Source of the DNA: Zhongshania aquimaris
Lineage (GTDB): Bacteria; Pseudomonadota; Gammaproteobacteria; Pseudomonadales; Spongiibacteraceae
Length of the DNA: 64,000 nucleotides
Direction of reading: 5' to 3'
NCBI RefSeq assembly: GCF_019312595.1
Contig: NZ_JAHWDQ010000001.1
Coordinates: 1,164,788-1,228,787, forward strand
In this document: in pieces, positions 10,761-19,384 of the stretch
Layout of the letters: the number at the start of each line of letters is the position of its first letter
Numbering within the stretch: position 1 is the first letter of the stretch
Notes under the pieces: model-generated
Seen by the model: the letters and a program-made list of their open reading frames with translations, nothing else
Databases searched by the model: none
What the model was told of the DNA's origin: nothing
Made by a program: the position numbers and the translations under genes

Positions 10761-10910
10761 CACTTGCGCTCACATGGATCCCCGATCCGAGCCGGGGATG
10801 ACTTGGTATAGTGTTGCCCTCAACAACGTCCCACCGCCGTCATCCTCAACGTCCCACCGCCGTCATCCTCAACGTCCCACCGTCGTCATCCTCAACTCGA
10901 TTGAGGATCC
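10761..10910. repeat. Hairpin unit plus second 23-bp tandem array (array B)
   Basis: 10761-10802 is a copy of the CACTTGCGCTCAC...GGATCCCCGATC...GGGGATGAC module. After a partial unit, 10839-10861 and 10862-10884 are 23-bp units (GTCATCCTCAACGTCCCACC+GYC). 10885-10910 is the same closing hairpin as in array A. The nearly identical order of modules shows duplication of a composite element. Confidence 0.85.
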
Positions 10911-11258
10911 ACAACCCACGGGGCTTACTCAACTACATTAGTCGTCAAAACCAAAGGTATTCGCTGCGCCTATTAGCGTTCCCCGTTTTCCGTCTAGCCT
11001 AAAGCATCACTAGCGCTCCCCGCCTCCCATCCTCGCCTTTCTCGTCTGACCCCAGACGCCAGACTCCCGTCCCGCCTACTCTTCCGACGCCAGATAAAAG
11101 GCCAGCATCACAAGCCACACAAAAAGCCAAATCGACTTACATTAACGAGATAAAAACTAGCGTCAGTCTGCACAAGCAGTGTAGATTAAGCCCTTGTAAA
11201 AAAGCAGTTCTAAACTGATCGCAGCAATAATTAGCCACATCTCAAACTAGGTAAAAAA

Positions 11259-12563
11259 ATGAGTTCCGCAAGTCTATTACAACGAATCAACAACAAAGAG
11301 ACTGTAATCGGCGTGTTTGGCCTAGGTTACGTAGGCCTCCCCCTTGCCCTTTGCTTTGCAGAAGCGAATTATAAAGTCATTGGCTTCGACACTGACCCCG
11401 CGAAACCCAAACAACTTTCTCAAGGCCAAACCTACCTTAAGCATATCAACGCTGAGCGAATTCAAACGGCAATAAAGGGCAATTTTTCGGCAACATGCGA
11501 CTATGCAAAAGCCAGTCAGCTAGACGCCATCATCATCTGCGTACCCACACCGCTGAACAAATACCGCGAACCCGACCTGAGCTACGTAACAAATACCGTC
11601 TCGCAGTTGTTACCGCATTTAAAAGCGCAGCAAATTCTGTCACTAGAAAGCACTAGCTACCCCGGCACAACTGAAGAACTCGTCCGCCCATTAATTGAAT
11701 CCAAAGGCTTCACCATTGGCGAAGATTACTTTTTAGTCTATTCCCCCGAGCGAGAAGACCCCGGCAATAGCAGCTATACAACCAAAACAATACCAAAAGT
11801 CTGCGGCGGCGAAACACCCGCTTGCTTGAACGCTGGTGTGAAATTATACGAAAGCATTATAGATACAGTAGTACCCGTCAGCTCAACTAAAGCAGCTGAA
11901 ATGACCAAGCTGCTAGAAAACATCTATCGCGCCGTCAATATCGGCCTAGTCAACGAAATGAAAATCGTCGCCGACAAAATGGGCATCAACATCCACGAAG
12001 TCATCGATGCCGCCGCCACCAAACCCTTTGGCTTTACCAAATTCACGCCCGGCCCCGGCCTAGGCGGACACTGCATACCCATCGACCCATTCTATCTAAC
12101 ATGGAAAGCGCGAGAATACGGCATACATACTCGTTTTATAGAGCTAGCTGGTGACGTAAACCGCGCCATGCCGGAATGGGTGGTGCAAAAAACCACAGAT
12201 GCACTCAACGAACACGGGAAGGCGGTTAAAGGCAGCAGAATTTTAATTTTGGGCTTGGCTTACAAGAAAAATGTTAGTGACTCGCGCGAAGCTCCAGCGT
12301 TCGAAATTATCGCTAAGCTCAAAACAAAAGGCGCTAATGTAGATTACAGTGATCCGCATATACCGTTGTTTCCAAAGAAACGAGATTACATTTTTAATAT
12401 GCAATCCATCGAATTAACACCAGGTAATCTCCAACAATATGATTGCGCAATATTGGTTACTGACCACGATAGCTTTGACTGCTCAATAATCGCAAGAAAT
12501 AGCAAACTGGTAATCGATACCCGAAACCGCTTGGCTCACGACGCACATATTATTTCCGCATAG
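11259..12563 (+). CDS. wbpA: Nucleotide-sugar dehydrogenase, UDP-GlcNAc 6-dehydrogenase type (WbpA/TviB-like)
   Basis: Four-electron oxidation of a UDP-hexosamine (probably UDP-GlcNAc) to the uronic acid with NAD. At 434 residues it is close to WbpA. The N-terminal Rossmann motif is GVFGLGYVGLPLALCFAEA. The central domain has SPEREDPGN and the helix TKAAEMTKLLENIYRAVNIG. The catalytic cysteine is in GPGLGGHCIPIDP, and a C-terminal UDP-binding Rossmann domain follows. AGG lies upstream of the ATG. It opens the polysaccharide island. The exact substrate (GlcNAc or a modified HexNAc) cannot be read from sequence. Confidence 0.88.
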   Translation: MSSASLLQRINNKETVIGVFGLGYVGLPLALCFAEANYKVIGFDTDPAKPKQLSQGQTYLKHINAERIQTAIKGNFSATCDYAKASQLDAIIICVPTPLNKYREPDLSYVTNTVSQLLPHLKAQQILSLESTSYPGTTEELVRPLIESKGFTIGEDYFLVYSPEREDPGNSSYTTKTIPKVCGGETPACLNAGVKLYESIIDTVVPVSSTKAAEMTKLLENIYRAVNIGLVNEMKIVADKMGINIHEVIDAAATKPFGFTKFTPGPGLGGHCIPIDPFYLTWKAREYGIHTRFIELAGDVNRAMPEWVVQKTTDALNEHGKAVKGSRILILGLAYKKNVSDSREAPAFEIIAKLKTKGANVDYSDPHIPLFPKKRDYIFNMQSIELTPGNLQQYDCAILVTDHDSFDCSIIARNSKLVIDTRNRLAHDAHIISA

Positions 12564-12651
12564 AAAAGCGACTCGATAATTACTTGCAGAGGCCTAGCAT
12601 TGTCGTGATGAAAGCCACTACTAACCGAATACCTTAATACAAGGACAACAA

Positions 12652-13740
12652 GTGATTCATATAATCCTTGGCACCAAAGCTCAACTGATTAAAATGGCGC
12701 CAGTCATGGTTGAACTCAATACACAAGGCACCCCTTACAGGTTTATCTCTACAGGCCAGCACCGTGACACGATGAACGAGCTTCTGGACAACTTCGGCTT
12801 GAGAAGGCCTGACTACACTCTTTACAACGGCAAAGACATTACCTCAATTCTGAGCATGACAGTGTGGGCAAGTCGAATACTGTTAATGACCTTATTCAAA
12901 AAGCAGAAAATTTTTGGAGAACAAAAAAAAGGCATTGTTCTCGTCCATGGAGATACGTTTTCAACCCTGCTGGGTGCCTTTATGGGGAAATTCGCGCGGT
13001 TACTTGTCGGCCATGTCGAATCAGGACTCAGATCGCACAACTGGTTCCATCCTTTCCCCGAAGAATTGATCCGCGTTCTGGTATTCAGGCTCAGTGACTA
13101 CTACTTCTGTCCAGACGACAACGCGATAAAAAATGTATCCAAGTATCCGGGCGCTAAAATCAGCACAGGCGCCAATACCCTGCTCGATGCGCTGCGCTTG
13201 GCGGAAAAAAACATAGATGCAAGCGAGGTAGACATTCCACAAGAAGCCTACGCGGTAGTATCGCTCCACCGATTTGAAAACATACGCAACGAACGCGCCC
13301 TAATGCGAGTAGTAAATTTGATTGAAGAGAGTGCAAAACATAACATCAAACTATTGTTTATCCTGCACAACCCCACAGAAAAGAAACTCAAAAAATTAGA
13401 CCTCTACAATCGGCTAGCAAACAATCCGAACATTGAACTACGCCCACGCTACGACTACTTTAAGTTTATTAAACTAATTAAGCACAGCGAATTTGTGATT
13501 AGTGATGGCGGTAGTAACCAAGAAGAATGCGCCTATCTAGGAAAGCCAACACTGCTCTTTAGAAAAACTAGTGAACGAGGAGAAGGACTCGGAAGCAACT
13601 GCGTAATTAGTGAATACAGCCTCAAGATCGCATCAGAATTCTACGATAACTACAAAAATTACAAAAAGGAGCCACAATTGCTGAAGCATCAACCGAGCAC
13701 CGTGATCGTTAAAAATCTTAGACAAAAATCCAACCCCTAA
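12652..13740 (+). CDS. UDP-N-acetylglucosamine 2-epimerase family protein
   Basis: Resembles WecB/WbpI-type non-hydrolysing epimerases that convert UDP-GlcNAc-type sugars to ManNAc-type ones. The product is 362 residues long from a GTG start with AAGGAC upstream. Counterparts of the catalytic acids are visible: D101 in VHGDTFS, E123 in HVESGLRS and E137 in PFPEEL. H206 in SLHRFEN matches the active-site histidine. The usual N-terminal GTRPE is changed to GTKAQ, so the UDP-contacting arginine is lysine. The GSNQEE substrate loop near the C-terminus is kept. It probably acts with the preceding dehydrogenase. The substitution leaves exact activity uncertain. Confidence 0.8.
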   Translation: MIHIILGTKAQLIKMAPVMVELNTQGTPYRFISTGQHRDTMNELLDNFGLRRPDYTLYNGKDITSILSMTVWASRILLMTLFKKQKIFGEQKKGIVLVHGDTFSTLLGAFMGKFARLLVGHVESGLRSHNWFHPFPEELIRVLVFRLSDYYFCPDDNAIKNVSKYPGAKISTGANTLLDALRLAEKNIDASEVDIPQEAYAVVSLHRFENIRNERALMRVVNLIEESAKHNIKLLFILHNPTEKKLKKLDLYNRLANNPNIELRPRYDYFKFIKLIKHSEFVISDGGSNQEECAYLGKPTLLFRKTSERGEGLGSNCVISEYSLKIASEFYDNYKNYKKEPQLLKHQPSTVIVKNLRQKSNP

Positions 13741-13879
13741 ATAAAAATGCCGCTCGTAGTAGGAGGGAATACCAAAAGAAGATCTCTCGTGAGCAGCAAC
13801 CATTTGCCAAGTGAAGCGTTCCGACAATTTAACCGAATACAGGCTTATATCAGACCTATTGCAGAGGATTGGCATTATC

Positions 13880-13905
13880 AAAAAAAAGGGGGGGCTCCCC
13901 GAGAA
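13880..13905 (-). terminator. Rho-independent terminator of the acyltransferase gene
   Basis: Read on the minus strand directly after the stop codon, a GGGG-AGC-CCCC mini-hairpin is followed by CCC and eight T residues. The stem is short but the T-run is strong. The convergent gene ends at 13740. Confidence 0.5.
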
Positions 13906-15864
13906 TTAATTTGGCCAAACAACGTCTTTTAATAACATTATCGAACCTTCAGGAGTCAAATGCCCATAGTCTCTATAGAGGAAAATATCACCTATTTTGG
14001 TTTCACATCGTTCTGCACTACATAATTTTTTGTACAGCCAAACAACATCAACACTTGCCCTCTCTGCAATAGCACCAACCAATTGATGGCTTAATGTCTG
14101 CCGGACGGAACTTGCCGACATGGGGATAGTACAACCATCCAAAAAAGTAACTAAGCCTTCAAGAGCTCGCATATAACAGCCGTGTATATCAACTGCATCT
14201 TCAGTTTGAGGAGTTGGGCTGACAATGACGACTTTTTTACCAGCCTCTTCGATCTTTGATATCACATCAACCCAGCGCGCAATGAAGTCACTTCGATCAA
14301 ACCTCTTCAGTTGACCTTCCGAGAGAAACATATTCCCATCATCCCCATAGTAACTAAACTGAGATGAAATAATAACCAAATTTATACTACTTTTATTAAG
14401 TATATAATCCAATGCTTTTTGATTATTAGAATTACAAAGTCGAGCACGCGCAAGAGGGAAATCTTTATTAACATGAGAATATTCCAAAGCCGGAGCACAA
14501 CTCGACATGGTAAGTTGCACCAAGTACTTCTCGGCCTGCAAGACGCCAGCGACAATGTGCATAGCGTAGCTATCCCCCCAAACGGCCACAGTCGGATTTT
14601 CTGCCGTCCGGCATTCTCCCTCCAGCACTCCATCTACAAAGGAGCCAAATCTACATTTTCTAGACAACCCGTAATTTCGCCCCGGCGTGCCGGCAGCATC
14701 TGAAGACAGTGAATATTTTTCATATTGCTTTTCGATTGCGACAGGTATTACACCGCACGATAGTGCTGCGAGCGAAATCAGCCCAATCGCAACTCGCTTT
14801 CTCCCAAATATAATATTTTTAAATTTACTCTCAATGTACTTATACTGTAAACCACCTAGGAGTATGCTCACTACAACAAGAGAAAAAGAAAAATATATAG
14901 GTATGCGTCCCAAAAAGAAAAGGGACGAAAACACAAACAATGGCCAATGTATTAGATAAATCGAATATGACCAATCTCCAATTTTGCAAAGACTTCGTAT
15001 GATAAAATTATTCGGAAATATCTGCCTCTTATCCAATAAAACCATACCTGTAATGAACACTACCAAAACAGAGTCAAAACCAGGACTCTGCAGCGATATA
15101 CTCTTAAAACACAAGCATATCAAAAAAAAAGAAAGCACGCCCTTCACAAAGAAAGGGAATCTCCCCCCCCCTTGCGACTGAAAATAAACTGCGCATAACG
15201 ATCCAAAAAGCATTTCCCAAGCTCTATAAGGCAATAAATAGAATGCCCAAGCTTGGTTATCAATAGAGTTTTTTATTGGCAGGGCATTTATCTGATCACT
15301 TACTACAAGAAAACACATCCCTAGGCTTATTAGAAAAAGCATTGCCAAAACAAAGGTTCTTTTCGCAGAGAAAAAAAACAAAATTGCTGGCAAAATAAAG
15401 TAAAACTGCTCTTCCAACGAAAGAGACCATATGTGCATCAACGGTTTGGTATGAGCTGCGTTTTCGAAATAACCCGATTGAAACGGAAGAACTAAATTCT
15501 CCGAAAATAAAACAGCCGCCCAAACTTGATTAACAAAATCACCCCACTGCTCATTTGTCAGGAAAATAGGCGCCAGAGAGATAGTGACCAATAGCGTACT
15601 AAAAAAGGCTGGAAGAAGCCTTCTCGCACGACGCGAGTAAAACCCAATAAACGAAAAGTTCCCGGAATCCAAGGATCGCACTATTTGTAGGGTAATTAAG
15701 TATCCCGATATAACAAAAAAAATATCAACGCCTAGATATCCGGCATCAAAGATGCCAAGCTGAGTGTGATAAAAAACAACGACAAGGACAGCAATGGCGC
15801 GTAAAATTTGAATATCAACTCGAGTTACTGCGTTTTGTAAATTTACTCTGTCTAATGTACTCAC
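13906..15864 (-). CDS. OafA/YrhL-type membrane acyltransferase with C-terminal SGNH domain
   Basis: Likely O-acetylates a surface glycan. The 652-residue product has an N-terminal acyltransferase-3 domain of about ten spans. It begins RVDIQILRAIAVLVVVFYHT and has the family R/H motifs, GYLGVDIFFVISGYLI and FYSRRARRLLPA. After about residue 400 a periplasmic SGNH hydrolase-like domain follows, with GDS in VAVWGDSYAMH and a late D-x-x-H in DYGHLTPEG. The start is GTG 15864, only weakly supported. It lies 46 bp downstream of the Stealth gene. The frame crosses a G9 and a T9 tract (15122-15171), so the gene is poised for phase variation and currently reads as ON. Confidence 0.88.
   Translation of the reverse strand: MSTLDRVNLQNAVTRVDIQILRAIAVLVVVFYHTQLGIFDAGYLGVDIFFVISGYLITLQIVRSLDSGNFSFIGFYSRRARRLLPAFFSTLLVTISLAPIFLTNEQWGDFVNQVWAAVLFSENLVLPFQSGYFENAAHTKPLMHIWSLSLEEQFYFILPAILFFFSAKRTFVLAMLFLISLGMCFLVVSDQINALPIKNSIDNQAWAFYLLPYRAWEMLFGSLCAVYFQSQGGGRFPFFVKGVLSFFLICLCFKSISLQSPGFDSVLVVFITGMVLLDKRQIFPNNFIIRSLCKIGDWSYSIYLIHWPLFVFSSLFFLGRIPIYFSFSLVVVSILLGGLQYKYIESKFKNIIFGRKRVAIGLISLAALSCGVIPVAIEKQYEKYSLSSDAAGTPGRNYGLSRKCRFGSFVDGVLEGECRTAENPTVAVWGDSYAMHIVAGVLQAEKYLVQLTMSSCAPALEYSHVNKDFPLARARLCNSNNQKALDYILNKSSINLVIISSQFSYYGDDGNMFLSEGQLKRFDRSDFIARWVDVISKIEEAGKKVVIVSPTPQTEDAVDIHGCYMRALEGLVTFLDGCTIPMSASSVRQTLSHQLVGAIAERASVDVVWLYKKLCSAERCETKIGDIFLYRDYGHLTPEGSIMLLKDVVWPN
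15122..15171. repeat. Homopolymer tracts A9 and C9 within the acyltransferase gene
   Basis: On the plus strand nine A (15122-15130) and nine C (15163-15171) lie within 50 bp. In the coding strand these are T9 and G9. The G9 encodes three glycines (SQGGGRF) in a loop between membrane spans. Gain or loss of one base would truncate the protein near its middle and remove the SGNH domain. Confidence 0.9.
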
Positions 15865-15910
15865 GATGTCACAACACTTCAGCCAAATCGAAATAGGGTA
15901 AAATCAACCC

Positions 15911-16831
15911 TTACTCACCAAAATATTTTTCAAGAAAGCGCGAGACGAGCCAGTCCCGCAGGGATGAACAAAACTTAATATCATTTACTTCATTAAGGCA
16001 AAATACTTCATATTTTCGACGCCGTATTCCCGACACAGGACTCAAAAGAAGCATGCCAAGAGGATCACCTATATCCACATATCGACAATCTATAGACCCA
16101 AGCACACTAGCACCAGTACTAAGCCCGTAATAAGCTTGCATTGTAGTTGCTACAGGAAGATCGTCTCTCGACTTGAACTGACTCTTTCTGGTAGTAACGA
16201 TCTCATCAACGTACCTCTCCTCAATTTCACACATTATCGATCGAAGCATAGGAAAAGGCGCGTGATGAAGTTTTTTATCAGGGACCACTCCAAAATCTCT
16301 TAAAATTAGCTCCCCCGCCCTCGCCGCTGCATAATCAACAGGCCTTCTATCGTCTCCCCAATATTTAATATCATGGCGCGTTAGAAATACTTTTGGGCGC
16401 CCACTACTATCAAAGAATTTGTCGAAACCAACCGGCCGTGCAACGAATACATCGTCATTAAAATAGATAAATTTTTCTGACAATCCATCTATCCTATGCA
16501 AACAGCTCTCAATCGCTCGAGAATTAAAACAAGGAAGACACTTTTCATCCGGAAATATTTCCTCATGACTGACGGGAAGAATGTTGTACTCTTCCAAACG
16601 CTCTGGCAAACGGCAATTAGAGACGATAAATATGTTTCTGACCCACGGACAGTATTTTCTGACAGCGGCAACTGAATAAACCAGCTCCCCTCTATTTCGA
16701 TATCTTGCTCCGGAGTTAACGCTGCTGTGCCATAAATCCTTGCCCTCACTGCGCAATGACGCATTTTGATGAAGAATACGCCAAGCTGGGTCGCTGCTAT
16801 TGACCCAAGTAAATACGACATCTATCTCCAT
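15911..16831 (-). CDS. Stealth family sugar-phosphate transferase
   Basis: Stealth proteins transfer hexose-1-phosphate from a UDP-sugar to a glycan, forming phosphodiester links; relatives include capsule polymerases and animal GlcNAc-1-phosphotransferase. The 306-residue product shows the conserved blocks in order. CR1 is DVVFTWVNSSDPAW near the N-terminus and CR2 runs from RNRGELVYSVAAVRKYCPWV to EKFIYFNDDVFV. CR3 surrounds HHAPFPMLRS, and a short CR4-like CLNEVND is near the end. It starts at ATG 16831 and faces a divergent glycosyltransferase. The predicted product is a phosphate-linked surface sugar; donor and acceptor are unknown. Confidence 0.88.
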   Translation of the reverse strand: MEIDVVFTWVNSSDPAWRILHQNASLRSEGKDLWHSSVNSGARYRNRGELVYSVAAVRKYCPWVRNIFIVSNCRLPERLEEYNILPVSHEEIFPDEKCLPCFNSRAIESCLHRIDGLSEKFIYFNDDVFVARPVGFDKFFDSSGRPKVFLTRHDIKYWGDDRRPVDYAAARAGELILRDFGVVPDKKLHHAPFPMLRSIMCEIEERYVDEIVTTRKSQFKSRDDLPVATTMQAYYGLSTGASVLGSIDCRYVDIGDPLGMLLLSPVSGIRRRKYEVFCLNEVNDIKFCSSLRDWLVSRFLEKYFGE

Positions 16832-16913
16832 AAAATAACTCTATGTCTGGTTGCACAAACTTGAAAATCATATACCATTAAAACGCCATCATCATGAACC
16901 CATTTGTTACATA

Positions 16914-17822
16914 ATGAAAATACGAATCGACATTTGCATCTGCACCTACAAACGACCCATCTTACTATCAAAATGCATCGAAAGTCTTTTAAACCAACAA
17001 TCAATTGACAGTTATGATTGCACCATAATTGTAACAGACAATGACGCCAACCAATCAGCCATGACAGTCGTTGCAAATTTCAGCGATCAAAACAGGCCTA
17101 ACCCACGATTTCTTTATTTATGCGAACCCGATAAAAATATTGCCAAAGCCAGAAATAAATGTTTAGAACATTCATCTGGAGATTTCATCGCATTCATAGA
17201 CGACGATGAAGATGCAAGCCACAACTGGCTCTTTACACACCTTAATAGCATCGAACTATATCAATCGGCCGTATCAGCCGGCCCAGTTCTATCTAGATTT
17301 TCAGAACACACGCCAGCATGGATATCAAATGGATATTTTTTTGATCGAACTAGATATGCTACAGGCACTATCCTATCCACCACTCGAACGGGGAATGTAT
17401 TACTGAAAAAATGTTTAATTCCTACAGAAGAATTCTATTTTAAAGAAGAGTACGGACTCACAGGAGGTAGCGACTCAGAATTTTTTAGAAGATTATCAAA
17501 CAAAAATGTGAAGATCATCTGGACCGATGAAGCAATTGTTACAGAAGAAGTCCCGGAGTCCAGAGCATGTTCGGCTTGGCTTTTAAAAAGATCATATCGA
17601 ATCGGCCAAGGTATGACTAGAATTTCAGTTGAACAGAATAGTATCAATCACCTCCCTATTTTTATTTTACGAAATTTTTTATTGGCTTCATATGCTATTA
17701 CGCAGTATGTAGTTTTTTTGCCTATAGATAGAAAATCCAGCTTTAACGCTTTGAGAAAATTTTCAAAGAGACTAGGAATGCTTACTGCACTGTCAAAAAA
17801 TTACTATCAAGAATATAAGTAA
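16914..17822 (+). CDS. Family 2 glycosyltransferase
   Basis: Cytosolic GT-A fold glycosyltransferase. The 302-residue product opens MKIRIDICICTYKRP. It has VTDNDANQS for nucleotide binding and an acidic metal-binding motif FIDDDEDASHNW. A C-terminal amphipathic or membrane-associated helix (LPIFILRNFLLASYAITQ) follows. I prefer ATG 16914 because the family N-terminus begins there; an in-frame start at 16851 would add 21 unrelated residues. It is the only plus-strand gene in a leftward block, is AT-rich, and ends 5 bp from the convergent stop of the tagD-like pseudogene. Sugar specificity cannot be predicted. Confidence 0.82.
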   Translation: MKIRIDICICTYKRPILLSKCIESLLNQQSIDSYDCTIIVTDNDANQSAMTVVANFSDQNRPNPRFLYLCEPDKNIAKARNKCLEHSSGDFIAFIDDDEDASHNWLFTHLNSIELYQSAVSAGPVLSRFSEHTPAWISNGYFFDRTRYATGTILSTTRTGNVLLKKCLIPTEEFYFKEEYGLTGGSDSEFFRRLSNKNVKIIWTDEAIVTEEVPESRACSAWLLKRSYRIGQGMTRISVEQNSINHLPIFILRNFLLASYAITQYVVFLPIDRKSSFNALRKFSKRLGMLTALSKNYYQEYK

Positions 17823-17827
17823 CCATA

Positions 17828-18220
17828 TTATATTTTTATTTTTTCAATCTGCTCGGTCTTCGATATCGCAGGAGTCTTCTCAAAGTACACAACATCACAA
17901 ACATTACTAAAACAATCAAATTTTCCACGCCAATCATCCCCCATCACAAGAATATCGGCTTTGAAAAACTTAACCTATCCGGATTTCTCTTCCAAACTCT
18001 CTTCAAAGAATACTTCATCAACATACTTTACAGCTGACACGATCTCTATCCTCTCATGCTCGGAATAAACTGGAAGTCTGCCTTTCTTCTCGCAGTTCAA
18101 TTTGCCCGTAGACACCCCAACCGCCAGCTTACCACCAAGCGCATTAGCTCTTTGCAATATTCTCAAATGCCCCACATGAAATACATCAAAGGTCCCAAAT
18201 GTTATCACCACTTTACTCAT
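17828..18220 (-). pseudogene. Glycerol-3-phosphate cytidylyltransferase (TagD-like), interrupted by an in-frame amber codon
   Basis: TagD-type enzymes make CDP-glycerol from CTP and glycerol 3-phosphate. The start gives MSKVVITFGTFDVFHVGHLR with the nucleotidyltransferase HxGH at 15-18, and continues to EESLEEKSG. Codon 82 is TAG (plus-strand 17975-17977). The same frame then continues with VKFFKADILVMGDDWRGKFD and a C-terminal KTPAISKTEQI, and stops at 17828 after 130 codons, the normal family length. The second half includes the conserved MGDDW block, so one base change inactivated an otherwise intact gene unless TAG is read through. A tyrosine codon is the likely ancestor. Confidence 0.85.
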
Positions 18221-18229
18221 GGGCAGCCC

Positions 18230-19384
18230 TCATACAATTCTAAATAATTCCTTACACGCCCTATCGGATGATGAGCCGTCTGCATAGCTCTCATAAACTA
18301 TTGTCTTTATCATCTTACGTCGCTCATCAACGCTTAGCCGCCCAGCCTCTGACGTTTCAACTGCGTTTGCGATTGCCAATTTAAACCCCGCGAGGTCAGT
18401 GGCTGCTTCGCCATACCGGTAGCTGCCATCCAAGCTAAATCCCTTTCTAAATGGTGGTGGCACATCAAGGTATATCGTGGGGCGATCCAACAGCAGAAAA
18501 TCAAACGCTATCGATGACCAATCGTATATCAAGATGTCGCTCAACAGGAGCAGTCGCTCAGTATCTGGGTATTTATCAGCTGGCACTGTATATACATTGT
18601 CGAATCGCTCGCGGTGCTCCGAGGTCGCGTTCAAATGCATGCGTATCAGAAATAGGCAGTTCTGCTCTTCCGCCATCTGGCTGAGCGCATGAAGAAACTC
18701 AGCCTCTACCATGCCAAAGGGGTATAGGCTTCTCGCTGTGTCGTCCTGTTTCCATGTTGGCGCATACAGGACGATTTTTTTGTCCGCGACAGGAAAATCA
18801 TACTCCCGCATCAGCTCGTTCCGGCAGATTGCTCCAGGATTGATCAGCACATCTGTTCTGGCATAGCCGACCGCTTTCAGTTTTTCTCGCTTAAAACCAA
18901 ACTTATTCTCATACAGGTCGGCCATAAAATTTGACGCCACCCAGATTTCGTCATAGCGGTGTTGTACTTTGAAATCGCTTTTATCAAAGCCTTTGAAGGG
19001 TATTCCATGCCAGACATCGATAAACTTCAGGGAAGAATAGTCCAGCAACAAGACCAATGAATGAAGGCCGTGGTCGCTGATGAGCGCCTTCGCTTTAACG
19101 AGCAGTATTAATCCTTGAGGACTACCTGCCCAGACCACCGATACGCCCTCACTTTTTAACTGTCGATAGTATGAGTAATCCATGGTGAGGTAGGTCAGGC
19201 TCAACTCATCATATTTCAAGCTCTCGCGGTATATGGCACCAAGGTTACCATTGAGCTTGTGAGCATAGAGTACCACCCGATTGTCGCTGGCTATAAATCG
19301 TCGCAACACCACCGCCAACAAGGTATTGAGGGTCAGTAGCACTAACCATAGCCAGTGCCACGGATTGACCTTATGGATTTTCAT
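18230..19384 (-). CDS. CDP-glycerol glycerophosphotransferase family protein
   Basis: Family members transfer glycerol phosphate (or a similar polyol phosphate) from CDP-glycerol, as in TagB/TagF teichoic acid synthesis. From ATG 19384 the product is 384 residues with an N-terminal hydrophobic helix at about 7-28. Family motifs are DVWHGIPFKGFDKSDF, KIVLYAPTWKQD and DILIYDWSSIAFDFLLLDRP. An earlier in-frame ATG at 19420 would add 12 residues deep inside the ABC gene. The start overlaps the ABC transporter end by 14 bp. It lies directly upstream of the tagD-like pseudogene, which should supply its donor. This points to a glycerol-phosphate-containing envelope glycan. Confidence 0.85.
   Translation of the reverse strand: MKIHKVNPWHWLWLVLLTLNTLLAVVLRRFIASDNRVVLYAHKLNGNLGAIYRESLKYDELSLTYLTMDYSYYRQLKSEGVSVVWAGSPQGLILLVKAKALISDHGLHSLVLLLDYSSLKFIDVWHGIPFKGFDKSDFKVQHRYDEIWVASNFMADLYENKFGFKREKLKAVGYARTDVLINPGAICRNELMREYDFPVADKKIVLYAPTWKQDDTARSLYPFGMVEAEFLHALSQMAEEQNCLFLIRMHLNATSEHRERFDNVYTVPADKYPDTERLLLLSDILIYDWSSIAFDFLLLDRPTIYLDVPPPFRKGFSLDGSYRYGEAATDLAGFKLAIANAVETSEAGRLSVDERRKMIKTIVYESYADGSSSDRACKELFRIV

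Larger units (their letters stand above)
10293..11258. other. 966-bp gene-free region filled with repeats
   Basis: I see no convincing gene in either strand. Short open frames here consist of repeat sequence with Pro, His and Arg-rich translations and no start signals. The region holds hairpin units (10333-10380 and 10761-10802), two 23-bp tandem arrays (10582-10677 and 10839-10910) and degenerate GACGCCAGAC-type pieces near 11050-11095. From about 11100 it becomes AT-rich leader sequence for the next gene, whose promoter I cannot place. Confidence 0.75.

Noticed and set aside
10582-10910. Possible CRISPR array
   Set aside because: The 23-bp units are directly tandem with no unique spacers, and no cas genes are present.
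10455-11002. Two short plus-strand open frames (about 60-70 codons)
   Set aside because: They are made of the 23-bp repeat and hairpin units; Pro/His/Ser/Arg-rich translations without ribosome-binding sites.
13747-14072. Two small plus-strand open frames after the epimerase-like gene
   Set aside because: They run through the terminator and into the antisense of the acyltransferase gene; no coding signal.
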